A stretch of 64,000 bases of DNA from Paenibacillus camerounensis (lineage in GTDB: Bacteria; Bacillota; Bacilli; Paenibacillales; Paenibacillaceae). Below, piece by piece: positions 17,123 through 25,688 of the stretch. The notes under the pieces were generated by a model, which searched no databases, was not told where the DNA came from, and saw only the letters and a program-made list of their open reading frames with translations. The first letter of the stretch is position 1. Each line of letters starts with the position of its first letter. A program made the translations under genes and the position numbers. The DNA is taken from positions 1 to 64,000 of the forward strand of contig NZ_CCDG010000055.1 in the NCBI RefSeq assembly GCF_000723885.1, given 5' to 3'.

Positions 17123-18562
17123 TTATGTGGCTGTGCTCTCCCAGCGGACAGCAGCAGCTTCCTCAAGGCTTCCCGGACGCTGAAGCTCAATCCGCAGCAG
17201 ATCGCGCAGGAAATGGGGCACCAGATAAACCGGATCGCGCCCGTTCGCAATACTCTCATAGCCGGAGCGGAAGGTGAACATATCGAGAGTACCGACCTCG
17301 TACTCTGTATCATCCTCCAGCGGCTCCTCTCCAACAAAAACTGCAATACTATTATCATACGGTATTATGGCAGGATCGTACAAGATTTTTAATCCGTCTG
17401 CGGCCAGGCTCCCAAGCACTTTGCCCCTGAAACCATAGCCAAAGATAGGCTTAGTACAGAACTCCTCCCTGAGGCTCTGCAGCAGGGCTGTCCGGATATC
17501 TCGGCCCTTAAGCCTTATTACGCAGGAGTTAATCGGCGAGGGACATAGGGCGTGCAGCATACCTGCCGTAATGTTGCCTTCCGGAAGAGGCCCAAGCAGC
17601 TGTCCGGTATTGACCAGCGACAGCCGGGTGCCTGTAAAACGGCGCACGGCCTGGGCGAGCAGATTGCCGAAAGGCGATTCTCCAAGCAGATTCAGCGGCA
17701 GCTCTTGTCCGGTAATCGCTGCAGTCTCCTCCAGCGCCTCCTGCCCCTGCTGCAGATGCAGCGCAGCCGCAGGAGCAATAACTGCTTCTGTCAGCCGCTG
17801 ATCCAATTCAATGCATTCTCCGCTCACCAGTCTGAACGGTACTCCCGGCTCCGGCCGCTCGAACTGCAGCCTTCCCAGATAACAGCCGAACTTGCCCGCG
17901 CCGCAGACAGCCGTGCCGTTTATCATCAGCGGCTGCTCCAGCATATGGTGGGTGTGACCGCCCAGAATGGCATGAACCCCTTCCAGCCGCTCTGCCAGCA
18001 GCTTATCTGCCGGCAGCCCCAGATGAGACAGAATTATTACAAGATCCGCCTGCTGTGCCAGCTGGCGGCACTCTTCACGTAGCGCTTCTTCCGGATTTCT
18101 GACGTCCCAGCCCAGCAGGGCATAAAAGGAAGTGAACGCAGCAGTAGCCCCGGTTATGCCGATCCTGATCCCATTCTTCTCCACGATGGCATGACGCTTC
18201 ATCCATAGCGGAGGCTCGCCTGTGGCAGCATCAAGAAAATTACAGCATACTACGGGGCACTGCAGCCCGGAGAATATAACGGCTAGCGTCTCCGGTGAGA
18301 AGGTCAAGCCTTCGTTGTTACCTATAGTAACCGCGTCATATCCGGTCAGATTAATAATATCAATGTTCGCCTGGCCCATTGTTCCTTCCGTCTCTACTGC
18401 AGCCCGGTCCATATGGTCACCGATATCCACCAGCAGCACAGCTTCCTCACCGGCGGCTGCCTTCAGTCCGGATATCCCGGCAGCAATGGGACTCATCGTC
18501 TCAAAATGGCTATGTATATCATTGGTATGAAGTATCGTCAGTCTCTGCGGTACAGACTCCAT
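17123..18562 (-). CDS. YunD-like metallophosphoesterase / 5'-nucleotidase family protein
   Basis: 479 residues from ATG 18562; an in-frame GTG at 18568 with AGGAAGGG 5 nt upstream is equally likely. The calcineurin-like domain carries HTNDIHSHFE, VDIGDHMDRA, GNNEGLTF, ILSHLGLPAD and GGHTHH. The C-terminal half is the 5'-nucleotidase_C domain (FGNLLAQAVRRF, ALLQSLREEF). GNNEG in place of the usual GNHEF is, as I recall it, characteristic of the YunD group. There is no signal peptide, so unlike UshA it is probably cytoplasmic. A yunC homolog occurs elsewhere in the window (32607-32909); in Bacillus yunC and yunD are neighbours. Confidence 0.85.
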   Translation of the reverse strand: MESVPQRLTILHTNDIHSHFETMSPIAAGISGLKAAAGEEAVLLVDIGDHMDRAAVETEGTMGQANIDIINLTGYDAVTIGNNEGLTFSPETLAVIFSGLQCPVVCCNFLDAATGEPPLWMKRHAIVEKNGIRIGITGATAAFTSFYALLGWDVRNPEEALREECRQLAQQADLVIILSHLGLPADKLLAERLEGVHAILGGHTHHMLEQPLMINGTAVCGAGKFGCYLGRLQFERPEPGVPFRLVSGECIELDQRLTEAVIAPAAALHLQQGQEALEETAAITGQELPLNLLGESPFGNLLAQAVRRFTGTRLSLVNTGQLLGPLPEGNITAGMLHALCPSPINSCVIRLKGRDIRTALLQSLREEFCTKPIFGYGFRGKVLGSLAADGLKILYDPAIIPYDNSIAVFVGEEPLEDDTEYEVGTLDMFTFRSGYESIANGRDPVYLVPHFLRDLLRIELQRPGSLEEAAAVRWESTAT

Positions 18563-18700
18563 GAGCACTAGTTCCCTTCCTTCTGTAAAGCCGTTCCGGC
18601 AGAAGCGGCAGGCATGTAATCTTATGTAGCCTAGCATAACATTTTCAAGGGCAATATGGTATATTGTAATCATTATTAGAGACATGAGGTGAAATGAATA

Positions 18701-19414
18701 GTGCAGATAACCATACGCCTGTTCGCCGGCCTGGCCGAGCTGTTCAGCGCATCCACAATTACCTTTCAGGTCCCGGAAGCTCCGCTGACCGCAGGCAGCC
18801 TGAAGGCACAGCTTGCCGCCTCCTACCCTGAGGCCGCACAGCAGATCCATACTTCACTTGTAGCTGTTGATCATGAATATGCACCTGATGACTCCCTTAT
18901 TTCTGCAGATGCCGAAGTTGCCCTGATTCCGCCTGTATCGGGCGGAGAACCAGATCAGACGGACGGTGAGACAGCTGACGGCCTGTTCAGCATAACCGGT
19001 CAGCCCCTGAATGCAGAAGCTCTCCTGGATAAGGTGCTGGATCAGAATCACGGCGCTTCTCTGGTGTTTGTCGGCACCACAAGAGAAATGACCGGAGATC
19101 AGCGGACAACAGCGCTTCATTATGAAGCTTATACACCGATGGCGCTTGGCAAGCTGCAGGAAATCGGCAGAGAAGTTAAGAGCCGCTGGAAAGCGAATTG
19201 CGCAATTGCACACCGTACAGGCCTGGTCGGACTGAAAGAGGCAAGTGTCATTATCGCGGTGTCCGCCGCACACCGTGATATCTGTTATGAAGCAAGCCGG
19301 TTTGCCATTGAGAAGCTGAAAGCCTCAGTACCTGTATGGAAAAAAGACATCAATGACTCCGGTGAAGCGTGGCTCGGCTCTGACCTCAAGGCTGAACAAT
19401 ATAAGCCGCTTTAG
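18701..19414 (+). CDS. MoaD-MoaE fusion, molybdopterin synthase
   Basis: 237 residues from GTG 18701 (AGGTGA 8 nt upstream). Residues 1-82 are a complete MoaD ubiquitin-like domain (MQITIRLFAGLAELF...) ending in Gly81-Gly82. After a short acidic linker (EPDQTDGETAD) residues ~94-237 are a complete MoaE with HGASLVFVGTTRE, LHYEAYTPMA, IAHRTGLVGL and the catalytic-lysine segment VPVWKKDI. MoaD must carry a free C-terminal thiocarboxylate, so the internal Gly-Gly implies proteolytic processing. Mycobacterium tuberculosis MoaX is such a fusion and is cleaved at its Gly-Gly. No other molybdenum cofactor gene is nearby. It is transcribed divergently from the YunD-like gene. Confidence 0.93.
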   Translation: MQITIRLFAGLAELFSASTITFQVPEAPLTAGSLKAQLAASYPEAAQQIHTSLVAVDHEYAPDDSLISADAEVALIPPVSGGEPDQTDGETADGLFSITGQPLNAEALLDKVLDQNHGASLVFVGTTREMTGDQRTTALHYEAYTPMALGKLQEIGREVKSRWKANCAIAHRTGLVGLKEASVIIAVSAAHRDICYEASRFAIEKLKASVPVWKKDINDSGEAWLGSDLKAEQYKPL

Positions 19415-19493
19415 CTCCTGCTGCAAAATCATTGAATAATTCCGGCTTTATTGCTATGCTGAGGAAAATTGCGATGAGTAAGGTGGCCTAGCA

Positions 19494-20537
19494 TTGAGAG
19501 TACACGTTATGGATCTTAAAGCCGGTGATTTTCTGCGGTCGGATACCTTTAGTTCGAAAGGGCTGCACGTATTGCCCAAAGGCTCTCTTCTTCAGTTGGA
19601 TGAGATATCCAAGCTGATACAGCATGGGGTGGATTATGTAGATATTGAAGAGACTCGGCAGGAGGCTGTTGTACCGACCAGCAGATCTTCCGTTATCCAG
19701 GCAGTAACCGCCAGCTTCGACAGCAGCATTGATGGCTTCGAATCCGTGTATATGGAAGCGTTGACTAAAGGAAGCTTTAATCAGTCTGTCGTAGATGACA
19801 TCCTGCAGCCTACGCTGCAAGCGTTGGACAAGCACAAAGACGTGGTAACTCTCCTATTGCTGCTGGACCGGGAAGATAATTACACCTATAACCATTCCCT
19901 CCAGGTTGGCATGCTTTCTTATTATATAGCTTCCTGGCTGGGATATTCCAAGCAGGAATGTTATGAGATCGGCCGGGCGGGTTATCTGATCGACATCGGG
20001 AATTGCCGGGTCTCCCCTGCTATACTTAAGAAGCCGGGCAAGCTTACACCGTCTGAATACGAAGAAGTGAAATTACATACGCTTTACGGCAATGAAATTA
20101 TCCGCAATTCCATGGATGATCCCTTCACAGCCCTGGTTGCCCTGCAGCATCATGAGCGGGAAGACGGCAGCGGTTACCCGAATGGACTGACTAAAGCCGA
20201 GATCCATCCCTATGCCCGGATTGCAGCCGTCGCTGATACCTACAGCGCAATGACTACCCACCGGATCTACCAGTCGAAGCAGGAGCTTATCTCCGTGCTG
20301 CGGGAGCTTAATTCGCTTAGCTTCGGCAAGCTGAACGGCAGACATGTCCAGGCTTTTGTCCAGCATCTGATGCCCAACTTCATCAATAAAAAAGTGCTGC
20401 TCAGCACCGGGGATATCGGAGTTATCATCATGAATAATCCGCTGGATGTCTTCCGTCCGCTGGTGCAGTGCGACGGCATGTTCCTTGATCTGTCCCGTGA
20501 ACGCCAAATTTCCATTATTGAAATTTATATGGAATAA
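19494..20537 (+). CDS. Degenerate HD-GYP domain protein
   Basis: 347 residues from TTG 19494 (AAGGTGG 7 nt upstream). The layout is the same as the HD-GYP protein at 15025-16113: an N-terminal DUF3391-like segment, then HD-GYP. The HD motif reads YLIDIGN, so the metal-binding His is Ile166 and the following Lys is Asn170, while Asp167, His134, His185, His209, His210 and the GSGYP signature remain. Loss of a core metal ligand argues against normal phosphodiesterase activity and suggests a c-di-GMP-sensing or partner-regulating role. A terminator follows the stop. Confidence 0.9.
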   Translation: MRVHVMDLKAGDFLRSDTFSSKGLHVLPKGSLLQLDEISKLIQHGVDYVDIEETRQEAVVPTSRSSVIQAVTASFDSSIDGFESVYMEALTKGSFNQSVVDDILQPTLQALDKHKDVVTLLLLLDREDNYTYNHSLQVGMLSYYIASWLGYSKQECYEIGRAGYLIDIGNCRVSPAILKKPGKLTPSEYEEVKLHTLYGNEIIRNSMDDPFTALVALQHHEREDGSGYPNGLTKAEIHPYARIAAVADTYSAMTTHRIYQSKQELISVLRELNSLSFGKLNGRHVQAFVQHLMPNFINKKVLLSTGDIGVIIMNNPLDVFRPLVQCDGMFLDLSRERQISIIEIYME

Positions 20538-20542
20538 GAACT

Positions 20543-20583
20543 AAGCCCCCTGACCGCTAGCGGTACAAGAGGGCTATTTTTTT
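20543..20583 (+). terminator. Rho-independent terminator after the degenerate HD-GYP gene
   Basis: AGCCC...GGGCT encloses the inner palindrome ACCGCTAGCGGT and is followed by seven T after one A. Confidence 0.85.
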
Positions 20584-20756
20584 GAGTGAAACGGAATAGT
20601 CACTTTCTATTGGGCATTGGATAGTAATTGGAGGGGATTTGGCTAGCAATTTGGATGGAAATCAGATGACAATTGGAGGGCAACTGCAAGTATGTTTGGA
20701 CTCCGGATTCTCTGGCGAGGCTGTAAAGACAGCTGTAAAAAACCGGAGGTGGAGTA

Positions 20757-21002
20757 ATGCTACTGATTCATCAGCGGCTGGCTGAGCTGTATACCATAGG
20801 CTGCAAGCGTCCGCTAACACAAGCGGAGCTTACCGAACAACAGCACTGCCTGCACGCCAACGCTGTCTACTGCTGGGAGATCAGCCGGCTGAATATGGAG
20901 GAACAGCTTGCGGCGTTAACCGCAGATACGTTATGGCAGCAGGACATTGCTGCTCAGCTTCAGGAGGTGCGTATCAGCGGTAAAGCATCTAGGCGCCGGT
21001 AA
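20757..21002 (+). CDS. Small conserved protein, DUF7667-like
   Basis: 81 residues, ATG 20757 behind GGAGGTGGAG. The pattern HQRLAELYTIGCKRPLTQAE...HCLHANAVYCWEISRLNMEE resembles a small helical family common in Paenibacillus (DUF7667, from memory). Its function is unknown. It stands alone on the plus strand between a terminator and a long gene-free stretch. Confidence 0.65.
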   Translation: MLLIHQRLAELYTIGCKRPLTQAELTEQQHCLHANAVYCWEISRLNMEEQLAALTADTLWQQDIAAQLQEVRISGKASRRR

Positions 21003-21385
21003 TGGCTGCTGCACGGCTGCTGCACACAACTGGAAATTTGCCCAAGCCGCGGTTACCTCTTCTTATCTTCACAACATATATGAAGGTAAGCCATTATAAC
21101 AGGTGCTCGCCGTTTGAACCGGAGGTCTAGTTGGAATGTATCCGATTACATCACATTTGCTGATCTAACATTTGTAATTAGCGGGATAAAGTCCGCCTGA
21201 TTCATCTCTCTTCGGATAAAAGCCAGCATTTCACGTAATGTAAACGGATTCTTTCCGCTTAATCGTTAGTTAACAGAGAAATAGACTGAATTAACGTACG
21301 TTTTTCCAGCTAATATGCAGATAAACTTCTTAGCAGCTCCCTGGCATCATGGCGGTCACAGCACCGGATAACCCTTTCCCGGGCA
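21003..21385. other. Gene-free stretch with short hairpin units
   Basis: No coding potential is visible. Two small inverted units occur: AGCGG-N8-CCGC near 21181 and ACGGA-N5-TCCGCT near 21243. Their architecture resembles units at 60675-60860, so this may be a remnant of a dispersed intergenic repeat. Confidence 0.35.
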
Positions 21386-21421
21386 AACAGCCCGTCTCCA
21401 TTAATCTGGAGACGGGCTGTT
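21386..21421. terminator. Strong inverted repeat, terminator of the ABC exporter pair
   Basis: AACAGCCCGTCTCC at 21386 pairs perfectly with GGAGACGGGCTGTT ending at 21421 (14 bp). Only three T follow on the minus strand, but the position right after the exporter stop fits termination. Confidence 0.7.
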
Positions 21422-21431
21422 GACTTTACCA

Positions 21432-23303
21432 TTAGAGGAAGCGGAATTGCGCTTCAATCAATCCGTTATAAATGCCGTCCCGTGCCGTAAGCTCGGCATG
21501 GGTTCCTTCTTCCTTGATCTCACCGTGATCCAGCACGACAATTTTGTCGGCATGTCGGATCGTTGAAAGTCTGTGGGCCACGATAAAGGAGGTCCGGCCT
21601 TTGAGCAGGATTTTCAGCGCATCCTGAATTTTGATCTCTGTCTCGGTATCAATACTTGCAGTAGCTTCATCCAGAATCAGAATCCGCGGGTCAGCCAGGA
21701 GCGCCCGGGCAAAGGATAGCAGCTGGCGTTGTCCCATCGACAAGGCGCTGCCCCGCTCCTCTACCTCAGTGTCATAGCCGCGGGGCAGCTTCATGATGAA
21801 TTCATGCGCATCCACCGCTTTGGCTACCTCTTCGATCTCCAGGTCGGTTGCATCCAGACGTCCGAAACGGATATTGTCCCGGATCGTCCCCGAGAAAATG
21901 AACGTATCCTGCAGCACGATCCCGATCTGCTCGCGCAGGGTCTGCAGCTGAACTTCACGCACATCCTGGCCGTCTATTGTCAGCCCGCCGCTTTTAATAT
22001 CATAGAAACGCCCGATCAGGTTAATAATGGTACTCTTCCCTGAGCCGGTATGCCCGACAAGCGCTATAGACTGGCCGGCTTTGACGTCGAGCGAAATCCC
22101 CTTAAGCGCCGCCCGTCCCTTTTCATACTCAAATACGACGTTCTTGAAGCTGATATTCCCCTGAATCTTCGGCAGCGGCTTGGCATCCGGCTTATCCTGA
22201 ACCGCAGGCTGCTCATCCAGGTATTCAAAAATCCGCTCCGAGGATGCCATCGCCACCAGCAGCTGGTTGTACATCTGGCCCAGCCGGTTAATCGGGTCCC
22301 AGAAATTGCTGACGTACGTACTGAACGCGACCAGGTAACCCACTGTAAGCTCGCCTGACTGGATCAGATATGCGCCGTACCAGAACAGAATCATCGTGCC
22401 GATCCCGCCGGTAACCTCGATAATCGGGCCAAAGCCCTGGTTCATCGCCGAAGCCCTGTTCCAGGATTTGCGGCTGTCCATATTCATCGCGTCAAAATAC
22501 TGCATGTTCTCCTGTTCCTGCGTGTAGGCCTGAGTCACCCTGATTCCCTGAATCGACTCGTTCAGATGGGAATTAATCCGTGAGTTCTTCATCCGCACAT
22601 CCTGCCAGGCGATCCGGATTTTCTGGCGCAGCTTAGTGGATACAAAGAACATAATCGGCACAGTAATCATTACAGCGAGGCCCAGCTTCCAGTTAATCAG
22701 CAACAGAATGACCATAATGCCGACCAGCTGAACACAGTCAATCATCAGATTGACAACTCCGTTTGTGAACAGATCCTGCAGGGAGTTAATATCATTCGTT
22801 ACCCGTACCAGCACCGAACCCGCAGGCCGTTTATCAAAGAAATTAAAGGACAGCTTCTGGATATGCCGGAATAAATCTGAACGCAGATCATAGATGACCC
22901 GCTGGCCGATCACATTCGTGTACTTAATCCGGTATACCCCGGCAATCCACTGGATCAGATATAACACGATTACGCTTGCTGTCAATATGTAGAGCAGGGT
23001 TAAGCTCGGACTGCCTTCCTTGGGCGCAATTGCCTTATCAATAGCCATACTGGTCAGAAAAGGAACGGTCAGCTTGGTTATTGTACCCAGAATCATCAGG
23101 ATAGAGACCAGCGGGAGCATTTGCTTCGCATACGGCTTCATATACCCGAACAGGCGGGTGAACTGCCTCCAGTCAAAGGCTTTGTCAATCTGGTCATCAT
23201 CCTTGTACACAAAACGCTCCTCAAGGAGCTGTCCCGCAGCCTTACCCTGCTTACCGGCCTTACCTGCCGATCCGCCTGCCGTTTGTTTCTTTTCAAGCTC
23301 CAT
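21432..23303 (-). CDS. Heterodimeric ABC exporter subunit (canonical Walker B Glu)
   Basis: 623 residues from ATG 23303, overlapping the upstream gene's end by 11 bases with GGACGGAG before it. A charged N-terminal tail (KKQTAGGSAGKAGKQGKAAG) precedes six membrane helices and a nucleotide-binding domain: Walker A GHTGSGKST, signature LSMGQRQ, Walker B ILILDEATASID, H-loop AHRLS. The signature LSMGQ deviates from LSGGQ. Together with the partner's Walker B Asp this gives one degenerate and one competent ATP site, as in BmrC/BmrD- or TM287/288-type heterodimers. The substrate is unknown; multidrug export is the usual family role. Confidence 0.92.
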   Translation of the reverse strand: MELEKKQTAGGSAGKAGKQGKAAGQLLEERFVYKDDDQIDKAFDWRQFTRLFGYMKPYAKQMLPLVSILMILGTITKLTVPFLTSMAIDKAIAPKEGSPSLTLLYILTASVIVLYLIQWIAGVYRIKYTNVIGQRVIYDLRSDLFRHIQKLSFNFFDKRPAGSVLVRVTNDINSLQDLFTNGVVNLMIDCVQLVGIMVILLLINWKLGLAVMITVPIMFFVSTKLRQKIRIAWQDVRMKNSRINSHLNESIQGIRVTQAYTQEQENMQYFDAMNMDSRKSWNRASAMNQGFGPIIEVTGGIGTMILFWYGAYLIQSGELTVGYLVAFSTYVSNFWDPINRLGQMYNQLLVAMASSERIFEYLDEQPAVQDKPDAKPLPKIQGNISFKNVVFEYEKGRAALKGISLDVKAGQSIALVGHTGSGKSTIINLIGRFYDIKSGGLTIDGQDVREVQLQTLREQIGIVLQDTFIFSGTIRDNIRFGRLDATDLEIEEVAKAVDAHEFIMKLPRGYDTEVEERGSALSMGQRQLLSFARALLADPRILILDEATASIDTETEIKIQDALKILLKGRTSFIVAHRLSTIRHADKIVVLDHGEIKEEGTHAELTARDGIYNGLIEAQFRFL

Positions 23304-25068
23304 GCTCCGTCCCCTCCCCTCTACCCTGCGTTCTGGCCAGATAATCGGCATATTGAATTCTATACACATCCTGATACGGTCCGGGAACCTCAATCAGCTC
23401 GGCGTGCGTGCCCGTTTGCGCCATCCGTCCCTGATCCATAACGATGATCTGGTCGGCGTGGCGCAGCGAGGAAATCCGGTGGGCGATAATCAGCGTGGTG
23501 CGTCCGCGCATAACCTCCTGGAAGCCGGCCTGAATCTCGTGCTCCGTCTCCATATCAACCGCACTCGTTGCATCATCAAGAATCAGAATCCGCGGGTTCT
23601 TCAGCAATGCCCTGGCAATGGCAATACGCTGCTTCTGTCCGCCGGAAAGTCCCATCCCCCGTTCTCCAACCACCGTATCATAGCCCTCCGGCATCTCCAT
23701 AATGAAATCATGGGCTTTGGCGAGCTGAGCCGCCCGGATGATCTCGTCCATGCTAACATTTTTGAGTCCGTATGAAATATTATTGCGGATGGAGGAGGAG
23801 AACAGAAACGTCTCCTGAAAAACAGTAGAAATCTGCGAACGCAGACTGCGCACATTGTACTCCCGGATGTCAGTACCATCCAGCGTAATACGGCCTTCAT
23901 TCACATCATAGGCACGCATCATCAGCTGGGTAATCGTTGATTTACCGGAGCCGGTTCCGCCCAGGAAGCCGATTACTGCGCCTGGTTTTGCCTCAAAGTG
24001 AATATCCTTAACAGCAGGCATCTTGTTTCCGTAGGCAAAGGTTACATGGTTGAAGATAACCTCACCTTTAACCTTAGTGGAATCCAGCGGAAGAGCATCT
24101 GCCTTATCCTGTACATCAATCCGCTGGTTGAGCACTTCGAGCACCCGTTCTCCGGAGGCTTTGGACTGCGTATAGTTGTTGATATGGAAGCCAAGTCCCC
24201 ATACCGGACCGATAATGTACCAGATCAGGCTGAAAAAGGCTACCAGCTCACCCAGTGACATATTCCCTTTAATGACCAGCGTTCCGCCTACACCAAGCAG
24301 AATGGCAATACTGACCGAGGCCAGCAGCTCCATCACCGGGAAAAACTTGCTCCACAGCTCAGCCGCAAAAATTTGGTTATCTTTATAGCGTTCATTACGG
24401 TGCGAGAATTTCTGAACCTCATAATCCTCCCTGGCGAAGGATTTAACCGTCCGCACACCGGTAACATTCTCCTGTACAGCCGTAGTCAGAGAGCTTAAGG
24501 CAAGCCGCATCTCCTGAAAGGCGGGATGAATTTTCGATTCAAATTTGAAGGCTACGGCCGCCAGAAACGGCATCGTAACCAGGGTAACAAGCGTCAGCTG
24601 CCAATTAATAGTGAACATCATAACGGAGCCGAACAGCACCATAAAAAATACATTCAGTAATTGTGCGAAGCCGAAGCCGATGAAGTTACGGATCGCTTCC
24701 AGGTCCCCGGTTAAACGGGACATCAGATCGCCTGTCTTGGCAGTGTCATAATAACGGAAAGACAGGAATTGCAGCTTCTCATAACAGGCGTTACGCAGAC
24801 GGTAGGCCAGAAAGTTACCCAGCCGTCCGCCAAAAAAACCATGGGCAAATTGCAGGCAGGCTTTTACAATGACGACTGCAGCAACACTGAGGGCCAATAC
24901 CGGCACCTCTGTAAATTTCAGGGGAACAATAACATCATCAATCAGTCTTCTAAGCAAATTCGGGGTTATAAGCCCCACTGCAGTTGCGGCGGCCAAAGCT
25001 ATAATCGACAGAATCAAATAATGCAGCTTCTCCCGGTAAAAGCCCCGCAGTTGCCTGAGAACATCCAT
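23293..25068 (-). CDS. Heterodimeric ABC exporter subunit (degenerate Walker B Asp)
   Basis: 591 residues, ATG 25068 after AAGGAGGAGAG. It has six membrane helices, then Walker A GGTGSGKST, signature LSGGQKQR and Walker B ILILDDATSAVD, in which the catalytic Glu is replaced by Asp, and H-loop AHRIS. It is the partner of the downstream subunit, with overlapping reading frames. The asymmetric ATP sites are described under the partner. No regulator gene adjoins the pair. Confidence 0.92.
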   Translation of the reverse strand: MDVLRQLRGFYREKLHYLILSIIALAAATAVGLITPNLLRRLIDDVIVPLKFTEVPVLALSVAAVVIVKACLQFAHGFFGGRLGNFLAYRLRNACYEKLQFLSFRYYDTAKTGDLMSRLTGDLEAIRNFIGFGFAQLLNVFFMVLFGSVMMFTINWQLTLVTLVTMPFLAAVAFKFESKIHPAFQEMRLALSSLTTAVQENVTGVRTVKSFAREDYEVQKFSHRNERYKDNQIFAAELWSKFFPVMELLASVSIAILLGVGGTLVIKGNMSLGELVAFFSLIWYIIGPVWGLGFHINNYTQSKASGERVLEVLNQRIDVQDKADALPLDSTKVKGEVIFNHVTFAYGNKMPAVKDIHFEAKPGAVIGFLGGTGSGKSTITQLMMRAYDVNEGRITLDGTDIREYNVRSLRSQISTVFQETFLFSSSIRNNISYGLKNVSMDEIIRAAQLAKAHDFIMEMPEGYDTVVGERGMGLSGGQKQRIAIARALLKNPRILILDDATSAVDMETEHEIQAGFQEVMRGRTTLIIAHRISSLRHADQIIVMDQGRMAQTGTHAELIEVPGPYQDVYRIQYADYLARTQGRGEGTEHGA

Positions 25069-25569
25069 TTCTCTCCTCCTTAAAGCTTAACCTCACATCG
25101 TAAGCCATATTTATTAGCGCTTTCACATTAGCGGCTTTATGCAGTTTATCACCCATGTTTTAATGCGGCAAAGGGGAGAAACGCCCATATTCCATGTTTT
25201 TTCCGGTTAAATCAGGCTTAACCTGGTCCAAAACAGCAGCCGTATCTTTAATTGCTCCCGTTTCCTTGCAAATACTGCTCAATTCAGCTTTAGCATTATT
25301 CAACGTACATTTTACCGGAATTTGCGCTGAAAACAGCACACCACACTGACTTTTTATCCATAAAAGTTATTATATGTATTTATCTGCAGTCAAATGATCA
25401 AAAGTAATAGCTACTTCACCAAATATACTTCCTTCTCACTCCTCCGCCTAAGCAGCCGTTGTTAACAGCAGGCTGTTATTTCCTCGGCAATACTTCCGCT
25501 TTATACAGGCTATATGAACTGCATCACGTCACTTAACGGTTACCTTCTGACAGGTTAGTAGCCGAAATC
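25069..25569. other. Intergenic region without recognisable genes
   Basis: About 500 bases between the ABC exporter start and the suf terminator. I see no coding frame with a ribosome binding site, no RNA gene and no clear repeat. The promoter of the exporter pair should lie in its left part. Confidence 0.5.
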
Positions 25570-25625
25570 AAAAAAAAGTGCCCGCTGATCTCGGACACTT
25601 CAGTGTCAGGATGACAGCGGGCACT
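25570..25625 (-). terminator. Rho-independent terminator of the suf operon
   Basis: On the minus strand AGTGCCCGCTG pairs with CAGCGGGCACT, with an inner GACACTGAAGTGTC palindrome, followed by eight T. Confidence 0.9.
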
Positions 25626-25688
25626 ACTCTATACGTTATCGTAAACGATGGTAAGGTTACATAGGTCCGGTTCTTCTATAAAGAAGAA

